A DNA stretch of 64,000 nt from Acholoe squamosa (taxonomy: Eukaryota > Annelida > Polychaeta > Phyllodocida > Polynoidae), in contig OX439043.1 of NCBI GenBank assembly GCA_949317995.1, positions 42,537,560 to 42,601,559 of the forward strand, written 5' to 3'. Shown piece by piece: positions 54,767-64,000 of this stretch (the first letter of the stretch is position 1; the number at the start of each line of letters is the position of its first letter). The notes under the pieces are model-generated. The model searched no databases. It was given only the letters and a program-made list of their open reading frames with translations, and was not told where the DNA came from. A program made the translations under genes and the position numbers.

Positions 54767-57700
54767 TGTGAGTCCTCGCTGTCTGACCATACAGCAAATG
54801 TAATTATGGAGAACTGAAATATTTGAAGGAACATATTATATAATCACAGCCGTCCCTGCAAAGATATTTTCTACCCCTGACAGCTATGCCGAGCCCGTTC
54901 TTTCGAGTTCTGTATCATAGCTTCTGTAAACCATGAATACTACAGAATATATGCTCTCTGGTAAACCCCAGATTTATTTCTATGGCAGAACTACCAGAAC
55001 AAAGAGTTTAATTATCTATTCCCTCTGTGCAACATCTCTTCTCTCTATAGTCTGTCTTGATCTCAAATTTAAGTATAGCGACTAATTAACACACTGTCCA
55101 AAATTATCATTTACACGGCATTCCAGGGTTTGCCCAAATTCCCAAATCAGTAGTGAATGTTGTTTTTCTGAAGTAAATTCAGGCATGGATAGCATGGTAT
55201 CCGTCTGGGTAGAACTTTGCAGTCATGCATTAATTAATAATTGACCATTAGGAAATAACCCTATTTAACTGTATCTAAAAGTACATTAGAAAATGATATT
55301 TTGAATGGTAGACTGTGACTAATATTGACATCTAATGCAGGAAACGGTGTTTGATCCAATTTCTTATTAAACAATAGATGCATTAAGCATAAACCCTGGA
55401 TTTTCTTGGGAGGCATGTAATGCATATGAACCAACCATGGTATAAGAGGGGTTGTGATACAACAATTATACATAGTCTAAATAGCAGTTTATATTAACCA
55501 ACTGCATTGAAGGCTCTTTGTGACATGGCATGTGATTAAAAAAAAAACATGTCCAAATTATTATTATTCTATCGGTAATAGAAAATCTTCTGGTTAGCTG
55601 TCAATCTTTACCCTTTAGGTATTTTTAGGAGTTCACAGCCAGGGTGATAAGGTATCATCCTATATAAGGGGAGAGTGTTCTCGAATTAAGGGTCATTAGA
55701 AGGCAGTGCTATCTCCACTGATAATCTGCCCTTACACTCCCACCTGGTACCGGGTAGGTAATCCCCTCTCTCCAGGAGGCATCCTATCATCCCTTCAACA
55801 CTATCTGTCAATCCAACTCAATTTAGTTGGTAAATTATTTAAACTAACCTTACATGAATTATATAGGCAGTAATGTCTTTTCTCTTTGGACAGAGTTGGT
55901 TAAATGGAAACATTTATGTATTTTTTACTATTATTGTGCATAATCTATGCATCAGAATGTCAGTTTTTTTTTGCTCGTGAATATATTGGAGCAAAAGACA
56001 TAAACCACAGCACAGACTTAGTTATATGCCATTGTTTTGTAAAAAATATTTCAGAATTGTTAATTCAATTCAACATTTGATCCAATTGACGATTTCTACG
56101 GTAGATTAACGACCACATACCTATAGAGTCGACCACCTCTCAGCTTGTTTTTCTCACTTTCACATGTAGTGCATTGGTCTTAAACTCTAATATTATTGAA
56201 ATAGAGATGGAATAGTACCCCATAGAATGATGTCCTAGACTATATAAAGTAATTGTCACTGCATGATAATACACTAAAGTTTCCATGTTTGAATGGTTTT
56301 TACCATGACCAGCTGGTCATTTCATCAGAATTCTCCAACTTTGGTTCGATAATTTGAAGATGACAAGTGCTCACAATTACACCATTTTGACTCTAGGCAT
56401 AGATAAATATCTTTTCTAAATGATAGCATAAGGAAAAGTGCAGAAATATTAAATACTTTCTGTATAGGGCTAATTTCCTAGAACATACCAATTTCACCTT
56501 GAGATGACCACCATTTCACCTTGAGTCACCCACTCCTTATACACCTATTTGGGCATTTAATTGAATAGAAACAATTGGTTATGTAGGATTACATCACAAG
56601 ATTCATGGCCAGAATAGTTTGGGATAGAAATCTTCACTGGATTATGCTCTGATGCATACAGTTCAATCTTTACTGTAATGCTACGGTTATTACTATGTAG
56701 AGGAACTATTTGATACTGATAGTGTGATGATAAAGTTAAGGAATGGATTATTAAAGTCAATATTGAAGGTCTATTAACCCCTTCCACCCCATAAAGCAGG
56801 ATTTGCACGCAAATCCCATAAAGTAACGGAAATGCAGGGGTGAAAGGGTTAAAGTACATTAAAAACCAAGCCTCTATAATGCAGTGTTGGAAATGCCACT
56901 TCTATTTTGATGAGATTTACAATATCCATGGCCATAAAATTGCCTCCAATTTCCATTCTAATTGAGTCACTATAAAAACATACATTTTCTTAAGATGCAA
57001 TAGTTTTAATTACGCCATTTTACTGCATATCTATAGAAGACACTTATTCTTTTTTTCAAATGATAGTTTAATGAACATAGCCCCATTAAAAGAGTAGTTA
57101 TCAAGTGGTCAGCTCAAGGTGCAAGGTGGTCATCTCAAGGTGAAAATAGACTAACTGAGATGGTCTTAGAAATGATAAAAAACAATAGATAAACATTACA
57201 CATGGATTTGAGAAAGGTAATTGGTCCAAATGCCCAAATAATTGTCTTTCACTTAGTACCTTGGGGAACCCTAAGGACTTATTAGACTCAAAGATATTAG
57301 CTACTACATTTCCCTTATTGAAAACCTGCACAGGAACGGTCTTCTTTAGGTTAATCTATCCTACCATGGAGAGTAAAGTCCAACTAAAGGTGAAGTAGAC
57401 AGCTCTTTTATGATTTGGATCAGAACCTTGTTGGACAGACTCTAGGAGTTCAAGTCCTGGTCACCAGGAGGACTGATTTACGCCCAGCAGGCAAACAGAT
57501 ATTGATGGCTATGCGCATTCTCAGAGTAGACATTGACAGTTTTATGTAAGGTTGGAGGCTTGATAAGGGTAGTTGGCAGGATGAGATTTGGGATGAGGAT
57601 GACTATGTATGGGTGGGATGTGAAGCATGGATGGAGGTAAAGATGAAGTTCAAACACAATTACATTGCACCAATGGCTACACCATTAGATTGAAACCAGA

Positions 57701-59519
57701 ATGGTCATCTATATAGGCCTACATATCGACAGTATCAGTAGTTAAGTAGAAATTACCATGATAGGTAATCATATTGTCTAGATCAGTCATTCATTAAAAA
57801 TCTCTACTGTGAGGTTTCTGTCCTGTGTACACTCATGAAAGTTGTCCAATTTATAGAAATGAGTCTAAATTTGCAAAATAAGAAAACAAAGAAAGGTCAG
57901 GGAGGGGTGTACAACCGCGATCTGTGACCATCCACATGCTATCTGTGTAAAAATAACGCTGATTCAAATTCAGTGTGCCAAACAGTTAGGAATATAAGCA
58001 AATATTGTCATATTTCGATGTTTAATTTTTTTTGCCACAAGGGGGAGTTTGCATAGATCGTGTTAAGTACCTTTAAACACTTGAAATCTATATCCCCAAC
58101 GTTAGTGTCAGTTTTATGGAATACTATGTGTTCACTGTTAGCACCCTCAATATGCATGGTTGTAGCAGTTTTGGTAGTTCAGAAGCAAGAGTCAATCTTG
58201 GATAATGCCAAAAGGGGTCAAGATGTATATATATCCACACCAAATAGGTTCGATTTCATGTACATTGCATTATAACCACTTGTTTTGGGGATATATTGCT
58301 TCATTTTGGTACAAGGGCAGTCATCTTTAAAAGACAGCCAAATTTCCATGTTTACTTCCTTGAAACATTGACTTCTGGATCATTTAGTGCATCCGACCAT
58401 ATTTATTGTGAGTAAGGCTGCATCTCAACATCAATTATCCATAATCATTAGATTAAAGTGAGGGTAATTTGATATTATAACCAAAAATAGGCTACATAGT
58501 AAATGGAAGTCATGGCTTGCCCTCAGTGCAGTCGTAATAGGATTTCTTGGAAACAAGAGGCTGAGGACTTTGTAGAATGTGTGGATACACTGCTGCCACA
58601 TATCAGAAACTCAAATGCAAGATGTCCTTGAAGATCCATTTTCTGCATCTGACCCCCCCCCCCTCCTTTAAAAAAAACTGGCTCGGTAAGTGACATACAT
58701 GGGGAGAGGTTCCAATGGGACCTCTCAGAGATGGAAAAATGCTACCAAAGATAGTGATTACCTTTTCTTCTAGCAGGCTAGTAATGGGATCTGATGTTGG
58801 ATGAGCCTGAACATTGTGTATAAAGAGACAGGCAAGGCAGTCCTGAACAATTGTCATCTAGCTAATGTTTTCGAGCATATTTACTACTTTTACTGCATAT
58901 TACTGAGTCAAAGGAAGAATAATTCATTAGATATGGGTTTGTAAATGGTAATTAGAAATAAATAAACCAGTTTGATGTGAAATCTGGTATTTGTACAGTT
59001 TGCACTAATATGGATTTGGCCACCAAGGATGAAAATGGGCAATTCTAGGTATTATGGATATCTCAAAATTGAGAGCCGCCAGCAAAATATGGATGTTATT
59101 TTTTAATTCCACAGGTATACATAGGAATTAGTGGGGTTCAGCTCAGTTTTTTTCGATAAGTGAAACTTTGTTGTACAGTGTAATGGGCTGTAGACAATAC
59201 ACACCAGTCCACAGCCTTAACAACCTGACATTGTCCGAGACACCAGTGACCTACAGAGTAGAACAGCTTTGGCAAGCTGCTGTTGGTCCCTCTCTACATG
59301 AATCACACAAAACATCGTCACTGAAGCATATGGGTAGAGCTTTGCAGGTGCATGGTTTGGTATAAATAATAGAATCTGCAGCCAGCTAGCATGACTAGAA
59401 TACCATGGGCAATACTGCCCATGGGAAAATAAAGCCACCATAGCTAATTGAGACATCCATTTACCTGAGGCATCCAAGTTGAAACACTGTATGTCTACCG
59501 AGTTGTAGTCCTGGATCAA
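54767..59519. other. Gene-free stretch
   Basis: AT-rich unique DNA with small unrelated open frames. A single TTAA-flanked mini inverted repeat lies at 56774-56852; C- and T-runs are near 58650-58675. I see no exon, RNA gene or retroelement coding. Confidence 0.55.
56774..56852. mobile_element. Miniature piggyBac-like inverted repeat element
   Basis: TTAA at 56774-56777 and 56849-56852 flanks a 71-bp sequence that begins CCCCTTCCACCCC and ends GGGGTGAAAGGG, i.e. near-perfect inverted ends. TTAA target duplication with CCC..GGG ends is the piggyBac pattern. It is very short, so it would be a MITE or decayed remnant. Confidence 0.5.
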
Positions 59520-59838
59520 CACAGGCCCTTATAAAGAAACACGGTACAAATACAAAGGGACTAAATACAAAGTATTGCACAACTAAACCGTGTATGGGAG
59601 GCAAGCAAAGGCCAAGTCAGGGAACTAAGAGGCAATTTAAATGACCGGGACACGGGTTGGAGAAAAAGTCAATTTTAATTGACACAACTACTGCGCAATC
59701 AATATAAGCAAATATATCAATCAAATAAATCTAATAATCTAATAATCCAAAGTATATCAATGTCTAGCGATAAATCAAATGAGTTAATGTCTCCTCCCCC
59801 TGCTGCTAGAGTCCTCCAAGACCCAAGGGATGTAGTAG

Positions 59839-60855
59839 TTAGTTCAGAAAGGTAGCAGCAGGAGGAAGTGCCACCGCTAATGCAGTCGTAGTGGCGGCCA
59901 GTGCACGCTCATCAGACACAGTGTATAAGGTGGAGGCACCTGATGTCCAGTCCCCTAATGCCCTGATTCTGTCCTCAGTAATACCTGGCTGATTCAAGAG
60001 GAGGGTGGCACCTCCACGCCGGAAACTGTGGGATCCTAGCCCACCGGTGTCCACCCCTGCCCATCACAGGGCAGATAGAAAGAGGGCTGAGAAGGTGGAG
60101 GGGCGGAGGGGGGTGAGGGAGGCAGTGCTTCCAGTTACAAAGGCCGGCCCCCTCCAGTCAGCCTTAAGGGTGAGACGGAAGGCATTAAACATTGCTTGGG
60201 TGGGACAGAATGGGTGCCCAGGTATGCGTGGGTAGGGGATAATCCTGTGCTGTTGCCTGAATTGGTCTGTCCACAACCACTTTATAACCACCTTAAGACC
60301 ATCAGGCTTAAAATGCACATACTCACGACAAAAGTGTAGAGATGGATCAAAAGGCCCCACTGCTGGGCCTAATGCATTTGAGCTGCGCCGCAGGCCAAAA
60401 AACATGAGCAATGCCGCCGCCCAGACTGCTGCATTTAAGGGTGATGTAATATCCAGTTGAGATAGGAGTAGACCAAGGTGCCTCTGGGTGATTGGTTCCT
60501 TCCTTCGTACTGCATCCACCAGTACCCTCCTGGCTCCTCTCAAAGTCATTGCTAGCCAATAAATATCCTTTAATGGGTCTGGGTGGTCCAATTCCTTATG
60601 CATATGTGCAATAACTGCCAGGTATTGGCATATGGACGAATATTTAAGCCTTCTAGTGAGGTAAGCTACATATCTACAAAGCATGGCTCTGGTAGCTGGC
60701 ACGGGCTGAGCCCTGATAGCAGCACAAAACCTGTAGTAAGACCTTCTATGCGTTCTATATGCCTTAATAGTGCTGATTGCCAGTGCCTTCTGCTGAAGGT
60801 ACCTGAACGGCTCGTCTAATGCCTGCTCCATATGGCAGTCTGCAACCTCTCCCAA
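59839..60855 (-). pseudogene. Ngaro-B tyrosine recombinase (one in-frame stop)
   Basis: The frame from 60855 has an N-terminal core-binding domain (SYYRFCAAIRAQPV, SICQYLAVIAHMH) and the catalytic Arg in LMFFGLRRSSN. At 60064-60066 there is one TGA, after which the same frame continues with GSHSFRRGGATLL (HxxR), LGDW and the STLYTV tyrosine, to 59839. All catalytic residues are present; only the nonsense codon separates the halves. It overlaps the end of Pol by 40 nt in a different frame, as is usual in DIRS-order elements. Confidence 0.85.
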
Positions 60856-62240
60856 CCACCAGGTTCACTGAGTCCAATTGCCCTATCAGCCAAGGTGTTC
60901 CTGCTGCCCTGGTAATATACTGCTATAACAGTCACTATCCTATTCTGCCAGTGGTGTCCCCACAGCCTTACAGCTGGCTCCAATGCTAATACCTCTGTGT
61001 GGTTTATATGCAATGCACTAACATCAGGACATGTGTACCAGGGTATATGTAGCCAGTCTAATCCATAGAATGATGCCCCACATCCAGTGCTGCTGCTGTC
61101 TATAGACACTGGGGTATATAGTCTACCATCCTGTAGTGGGATGTTGCCATTAAACAGAGCCAGGTAATCTAACCACCACAGGAGGTCTGCTTTCATGCAC
61201 CCAGTAATTCTAGTACGATGGTGGGGGCCATCTAAGGCATTCTGCCTATCTAAAATCCTTCTAGTAAAGGACCTTGCACCAGACACAATTTGAACCACCC
61301 AGCTCATTTTACCAGAGAGGCTTTCCAGAGGTTTTTTGCTCACGGATTTACTTTGAAGAAGGGCCTTTATCTCACCCTGCATGGACTGTAATTTGTCACT
61401 TAGCAGCCTGTAAACGTAATCCACTGTGTCTATCTCCACACCCAGGAAAGTGAGGCACTGTGTGGGGGTGACAAGCTTGTTGTAGTTGATAGCAAACCCC
61501 AGATGTCTCAACACATATAACAGCCGGTTCATGACCTTGGTGCACTCCTCTTTTGTCCTCCCTATCACCAGGAAGTCATCAAGATATACTATGACCCCAT
61601 GGTGACCTTCTGCCCCCATAATTCGCCTCACAACTTGCGTCAGGGTGTTGAAAATCCCACTTGAAAGCCTGGCACCAAATGGCAGTCTGGTGTCTATCAT
61701 GTAGGTCTTTTCACCAGGGGTAAACTCCCAGGCCAGTCCTGCTAGGGGCCTGTCAGCTTGATTGACAGAACAGCTGCGATAAGCAGATTCCAGGTCTAAT
61801 TTACTCAAATAGAATCCAGGCTGTATAAACTTAGCAGCATCCTGTATAGTTTGGTATCTAAACTTTTGATTCACAGCTAAGTCATTCAGGGAGTGAAATT
61901 TTGGCCTGGACGCACCATGTATCAGTCTCACACTTTTACCATCCTCTTTACCAATAGCAACTATAGCAGATACTATTGTTGATTTCTCTTTAACTACAAC
62001 ATATCTTCCATTGTCCAACTCGACTTGTATCTGCTTGGTGACCAAGTCTCTAGTGTCTGATTTCAGAGCAGACCTATGGTTGGGCTGCTCTGCACCTATA
62101 TCCTCCTTAAACACATTGGTTATATGGAACCCCTCACTTACTCCTTTCATAATAAAGTCCCAGTCTTTATCTCCTGGTGCGAGTAACTCAGCCCAACCTT
62201 CAGGCAGCAGTGCACCTCTACCTGATGGTGGGTCAATTTC
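60816..62240 (-). CDS. pol: Ngaro-B Pol: reverse transcriptase and RNase H
   Basis: The frame is open immediately after the Gag UAG; the first Met is at 62150. Motifs counted from it: LSKLDLESAYRS at ~114, LPFGARLSSGIF at ~155, VYLDDFLVIG at ~188 (intact YLDD), SIDSSSTGCGASFY (RNase H first Asp) and HTEVLALEP (acidic position). After WQNRIVTV the sequence jumps to YYQGSRNTLADRAI, so the block that carries the third acidic residue (TDN in Ngaro-A) seems deleted in frame. RNA-dependent DNA synthesis motifs look intact but RNase H probably is not active. Confidence 0.88.
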   Translation of the reverse strand, partial: EIDPPSGRGALLPEGWAELLAPGDKDWDFIMKGVSEGFHITNVFKEDIGAEQPNHRSALKSDTRDLVTKQIQVELDNGRYVVVKEKSTIVSAIVAIGKEDGKSVRLIHGASRPKFHSLNDLAVNQKFRYQTIQDAAKFIQPGFYLSKLDLESAYRSCSVNQADRPLAGLAWEFTPGEKTYMIDTRLPFGARLSSGIFNTLTQVVRRIMGAEGHHGVIVYLDDFLVIGRTKEECTKVMNRLLYVLRHLGFAINYNKLVTPTQCLTFLGVEIDTVDYVYRLLSDKLQSMQGEIKALLQSKSVSKKPLESLSGKMSWVVQIVSGARSFTRRILDRQNALDGPHHRTRITGCMKADLLWWLDYLALFNGNIPLQDGRLYTPVSIDSSSTGCGASFYGLDWLHIPWYTCPDVSALHINHTEVLALEPAVRLWGHHWQNRIVTVIAVYYQGSRNTLADRAIGLSEPGGWERLQTAIWSRH

Positions 62241-62243
62241 CTA
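62241..62243 (-). other. In-frame UAG between Gag and Pol (Ngaro-B)
   Basis: Codons are AAA ACC TAG GAA ATT. As in Ngaro-A, the UAG comes shortly after the CCCH finger of Gag, is followed by GAA, and the downstream frame is open straight into Pol. Confidence 0.7.
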
Positions 62244-62824
62244 GGTTTTAGCTAGATGAAGGTATTTGCAGGTTTCCCCATAATCACACTCTCCCCTGCG
62301 TAAGAACTGCCTACACTCTGTATCCTTGTCCTTCCTTTTAGGGGCCTGCTTTTTATCAACTTTGGCCTCTGGGGCTTGGGGTTTACTTATAAGGGAGAGG
62401 GACTCCAGTTGCCCAGCCTGCTCTCCCCACCTAAAACCCCCATAGGCCTGCTGCTCCCTGTAGGACACATCATAATTGAGGATAGATTTCCAGGTATAAG
62501 TCTCAGCAAGTTCAAACACAAACATCATGTAGGTGAGGTAATCAGCATAATGCTTTAACTCCAGCTCCCCTTCAGTAATGAGATGGTACATTATACGCAC
62601 ACTGCCTGCCCCCCACTCTGCCTGTGTAAGGTAGGTGTGATGGTCTTTGTCCTGCTTGACCATGAGTGCTCCATCGGTACCCTGTACACACTGCACAGTA
62701 GCCTTCTTCCTCTTAGACACCCTTTCTTTAACTGCAGGTGAGAGAAAATCCATAACCTGGTGTGCCTTTTTTGCTGTAGACCAGAGTGAGAGCAGCATGC
62801 TGAGTTCATACCTCTTTGTGCCAT
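62241..62824 (-). CDS. gag: Ngaro-B Gag, C-terminal exon with CCCH zinc finger
   Basis: About 190 codons ending at the UAG. A helical middle (GSVRIMYHLITEGE, YADYLTYMMFVFELAETY) is followed by a Lys/Pro linker and a CCCH finger C-x8-C-x5-C-x3-H (CRQFLRRGEC..CKYLH). A likely splice acceptor lies near 62763 (tctacag) or 62850 (actatag), since the N-terminal part of Gag appears to be a separate exon at 63.6-64.0 kb. The single finger differs from the double arrangement in Ngaro-A. Confidence 0.7.
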
Positions 62825-63043
62825 AACTATGTCCTGGAGGGTGTTGCTCCTATAGTAAAAGGAGGAGCTGGCTAAAAATGCCCTTGTTTCCAGTCCTTTC
62901 TTTTCATGTAGCTATGACTTGTCCCTTTTGTTGCTTACAAGTGGTCATTCAAGTATGCTGCTAAAAAAGAGGGCATTTGAGTCGGTACCTAGTTTGGAGA
63001 AATCAGTCAGTATAATAAACTATAGAGTGTGTGACATGAGTAG

Positions 63044-63389
63044 CAGGGGCGTAGGAAAAGGGGGGCCAGGGGGGCCTGGGCCCCCCCAATCATGAAGGAG
63101 GTGGGGCCTGAGTATGTCTGGGCCCCCCCAATATTTTCCAAGAACTCATAAACACAATGGAAAAGAAGCTAAAACTTTACATCTCAAATTAGATTATTAT
63201 GGTGATGTCATAGGGAAAATGGGGGTCTGAGCCTAAAGTCAGATCCAAAATTTACCAAAAATAACTTTTCTATATGAATTCTATATACGCCTTATATAGA
63301 CACCATCACGCATCAGCTGACAATTCAAGGTGGTCGCGATGGTGCCCTCGCCGGGCCCCCCCAATAAAGATTTGCTTCCTACGCCTCTG
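63044..63389. mobile_element. Non-autonomous hAT-like inverted repeat element
   Basis: 346 bp with 14-bp ends CAGGGGCGTAGGAA and TTCCTACGCCTCTG (13 of 14 complementary). A G-rich left part (ggggggcc..gggccccccc) and a second C-run near the right end are typical of CAGGGGCG-type hAT MITEs. The flanks share AGTAG (63039-63043 and 63390-63394), a candidate short target duplication. It lies between the two Gag exons of Ngaro-B, in the presumed intron. Confidence 0.7.
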
Positions 63390-63593
63390 AGTAGGTACCT
63401 GGTAGTGCAGCTCTCTCTATTTTAAACAAGGCAGGTGACTTTTCAGACTAATGTGGTTAGTGCAAGTACTTAGGTGAAGCAGTGCACGACTTGTTTAGAA
63501 AAGAGGGCACATACTCACAGCTCTTTTTACAATAGGAGCAACACAACTCCTGTAGGTGGAGGTGATGGGACATACCCGGTAGTTGCTGTGGGC

Positions 63594-63995
63594 TTATCCC
63601 CGGTAGCAGACAGTGTGGCTCCTGCCATGGCCTTCAAAATCCCCACCTGCCTCCAGGATAGCTTGATTTGGGTCCACAACAGGGGTTGCTGTTGTCTCCT
63701 TGCTAGATCCACTTTCGTCATGAGCTTCTTGCCGTGAAGCCACAGTAACCTGGCCAAAGTGCTCATTACCTAAGGCTGCAAGGCCCATCTGAAGTGCCCT
63801 TTTCTGTCCCCCAGTTATATCCAAGCCAGCTACATCACTGGCATTCATACCTCTTAGGACGAGCAGCTCATTATACTCCTCCTTTGTTAAAGTGGTGATT
63901 GTCTTTCTTTTCATCTTCCACTTGTCCCCCCATTCAGTGATATTGAAAGGGGTTTCCTCCTGCCCCTCTGTAACAGAGGCCTCAGTCAGTATCAT
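63594..63995 (-). CDS. gag: Ngaro-B Gag, N-terminal part (probable 5' exon)
   Basis: An open frame of 133 codons reaching the window edge (EEYNELLVLRGMNASDVAG, QKRALQMGLAALGNEHFGQV). It is charged and helical like the N terminus of DIRS-type Gag. A donor-like GGTATGT at about 63571-63577 would end the exon. The link to the Gag exon at 62.2-62.8 kb is by position and orientation only. The start codon may lie outside the window. Confidence 0.5.
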   Translation of the reverse strand: MILTEASVTEGQEETPFNITEWGDKWKMKRKTITTLTKEEYNELLVLRGMNASDVAGLDITGGQKRALQMGLAALGNEHFGQVTVASRQEAHDESGSSKETTATPVVDPNQAILEAGGDFEGHGRSHTVCYRG

Positions 63996-64000
63996 TAATC

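Larger units (their letters stand above)
59520..64000 (-). mobile_element. Second Ngaro/DIRS-like retrotransposon (Ngaro-B), runs off the window
   Basis: Minus-strand order Gag, UAG, reverse transcriptase/RNase H, tyrosine recombinase, with no methylase, protease or integrase. Its protein sequences differ strongly from Ngaro-A. The 3' end near 59520-59838 is a guess and the 5' end lies beyond 64000, so the split repeats cannot be checked. Lesions: TGA in the recombinase and a probable RNase H deletion. Confidence 0.8.

Overview
Organism. This is eukaryotic, animal nuclear DNA. Coding blocks are interrupted by GT-AG introns, intergenic DNA is AT-rich with microsatellites and tRNA-derived short repeats, and most long open frames belong to metazoan-type mobile elements (Crypton-like tyrosine recombinases, Ngaro/DIRS-order retrotransposons, Ty3/Gypsy elements, small terminal-inverted-repeat elements). 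This fits a marine invertebrate such as a lophotrochozoan or non-vertebrate deuterostome; the species cannot be named from the sequence. No rRNA gene, bacterial operon or CRISPR array is present. Layout. 0-1.3 kb: about 25 copies of a 15-bp palindrome resembling the TFAP2 (AP-2) dimer site. 2.8-3.3 kb: a degenerate ~150-bp tandem repeat rich in nuclear-receptor half-sites. 8.5-10.6 kb: a tRNA-derived SINE, a rearranged cluster of a recombinase-exon module and two long hairpins. 10.8-20.4 kb: four ~2,412-bp tandem units, each with a two-exon Crypton-like (DUF3504-type) tyrosine recombinase pseudogene (minus strand) and a tRNA-derived SINE. 20.5-21.2 kb: a glutamine-rich exon-like frame. 22.4-23.6 kb: a 1.29-kb inverted-repeat element. 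24.6-25.2 kb: tRNA-like repeats. 25.6-27.0 and 43.5-45.7 kb: plus-strand Gypsy remnants. 29.5-33.9 kb: an Ngaro-type element with all its split direct repeats (minus). 33.9-41.4 kb: a decayed Gypsy element (minus) with a long accessory zinc-finger frame where the integrase core should be. 47.3-50.1 kb: a four-exon MADF-BESS gene (minus), tandemly duplicated at 51.5-53.4 kb with loss of its BESS end. 54.8-59.5 kb: no gene recognised. 59.8 kb to the right edge: a second Ngaro/DIRS-like element (minus). How the parts relate. Three tyrosine-recombinase lineages occur in one window. Both Ngaro-like elements carry Gag and Pol in one reading frame separated by a single UAG followed by GAA, which suggests stop-codon readthrough and is the observation I would pursue first. 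The Crypton-like array appears to be a dead element amplified after inactivation. The MADF-BESS pair is the only locus that looks like an ordinary spliced gene, although it could be the DNA-binding partner gene of a Harbinger-type transposon.
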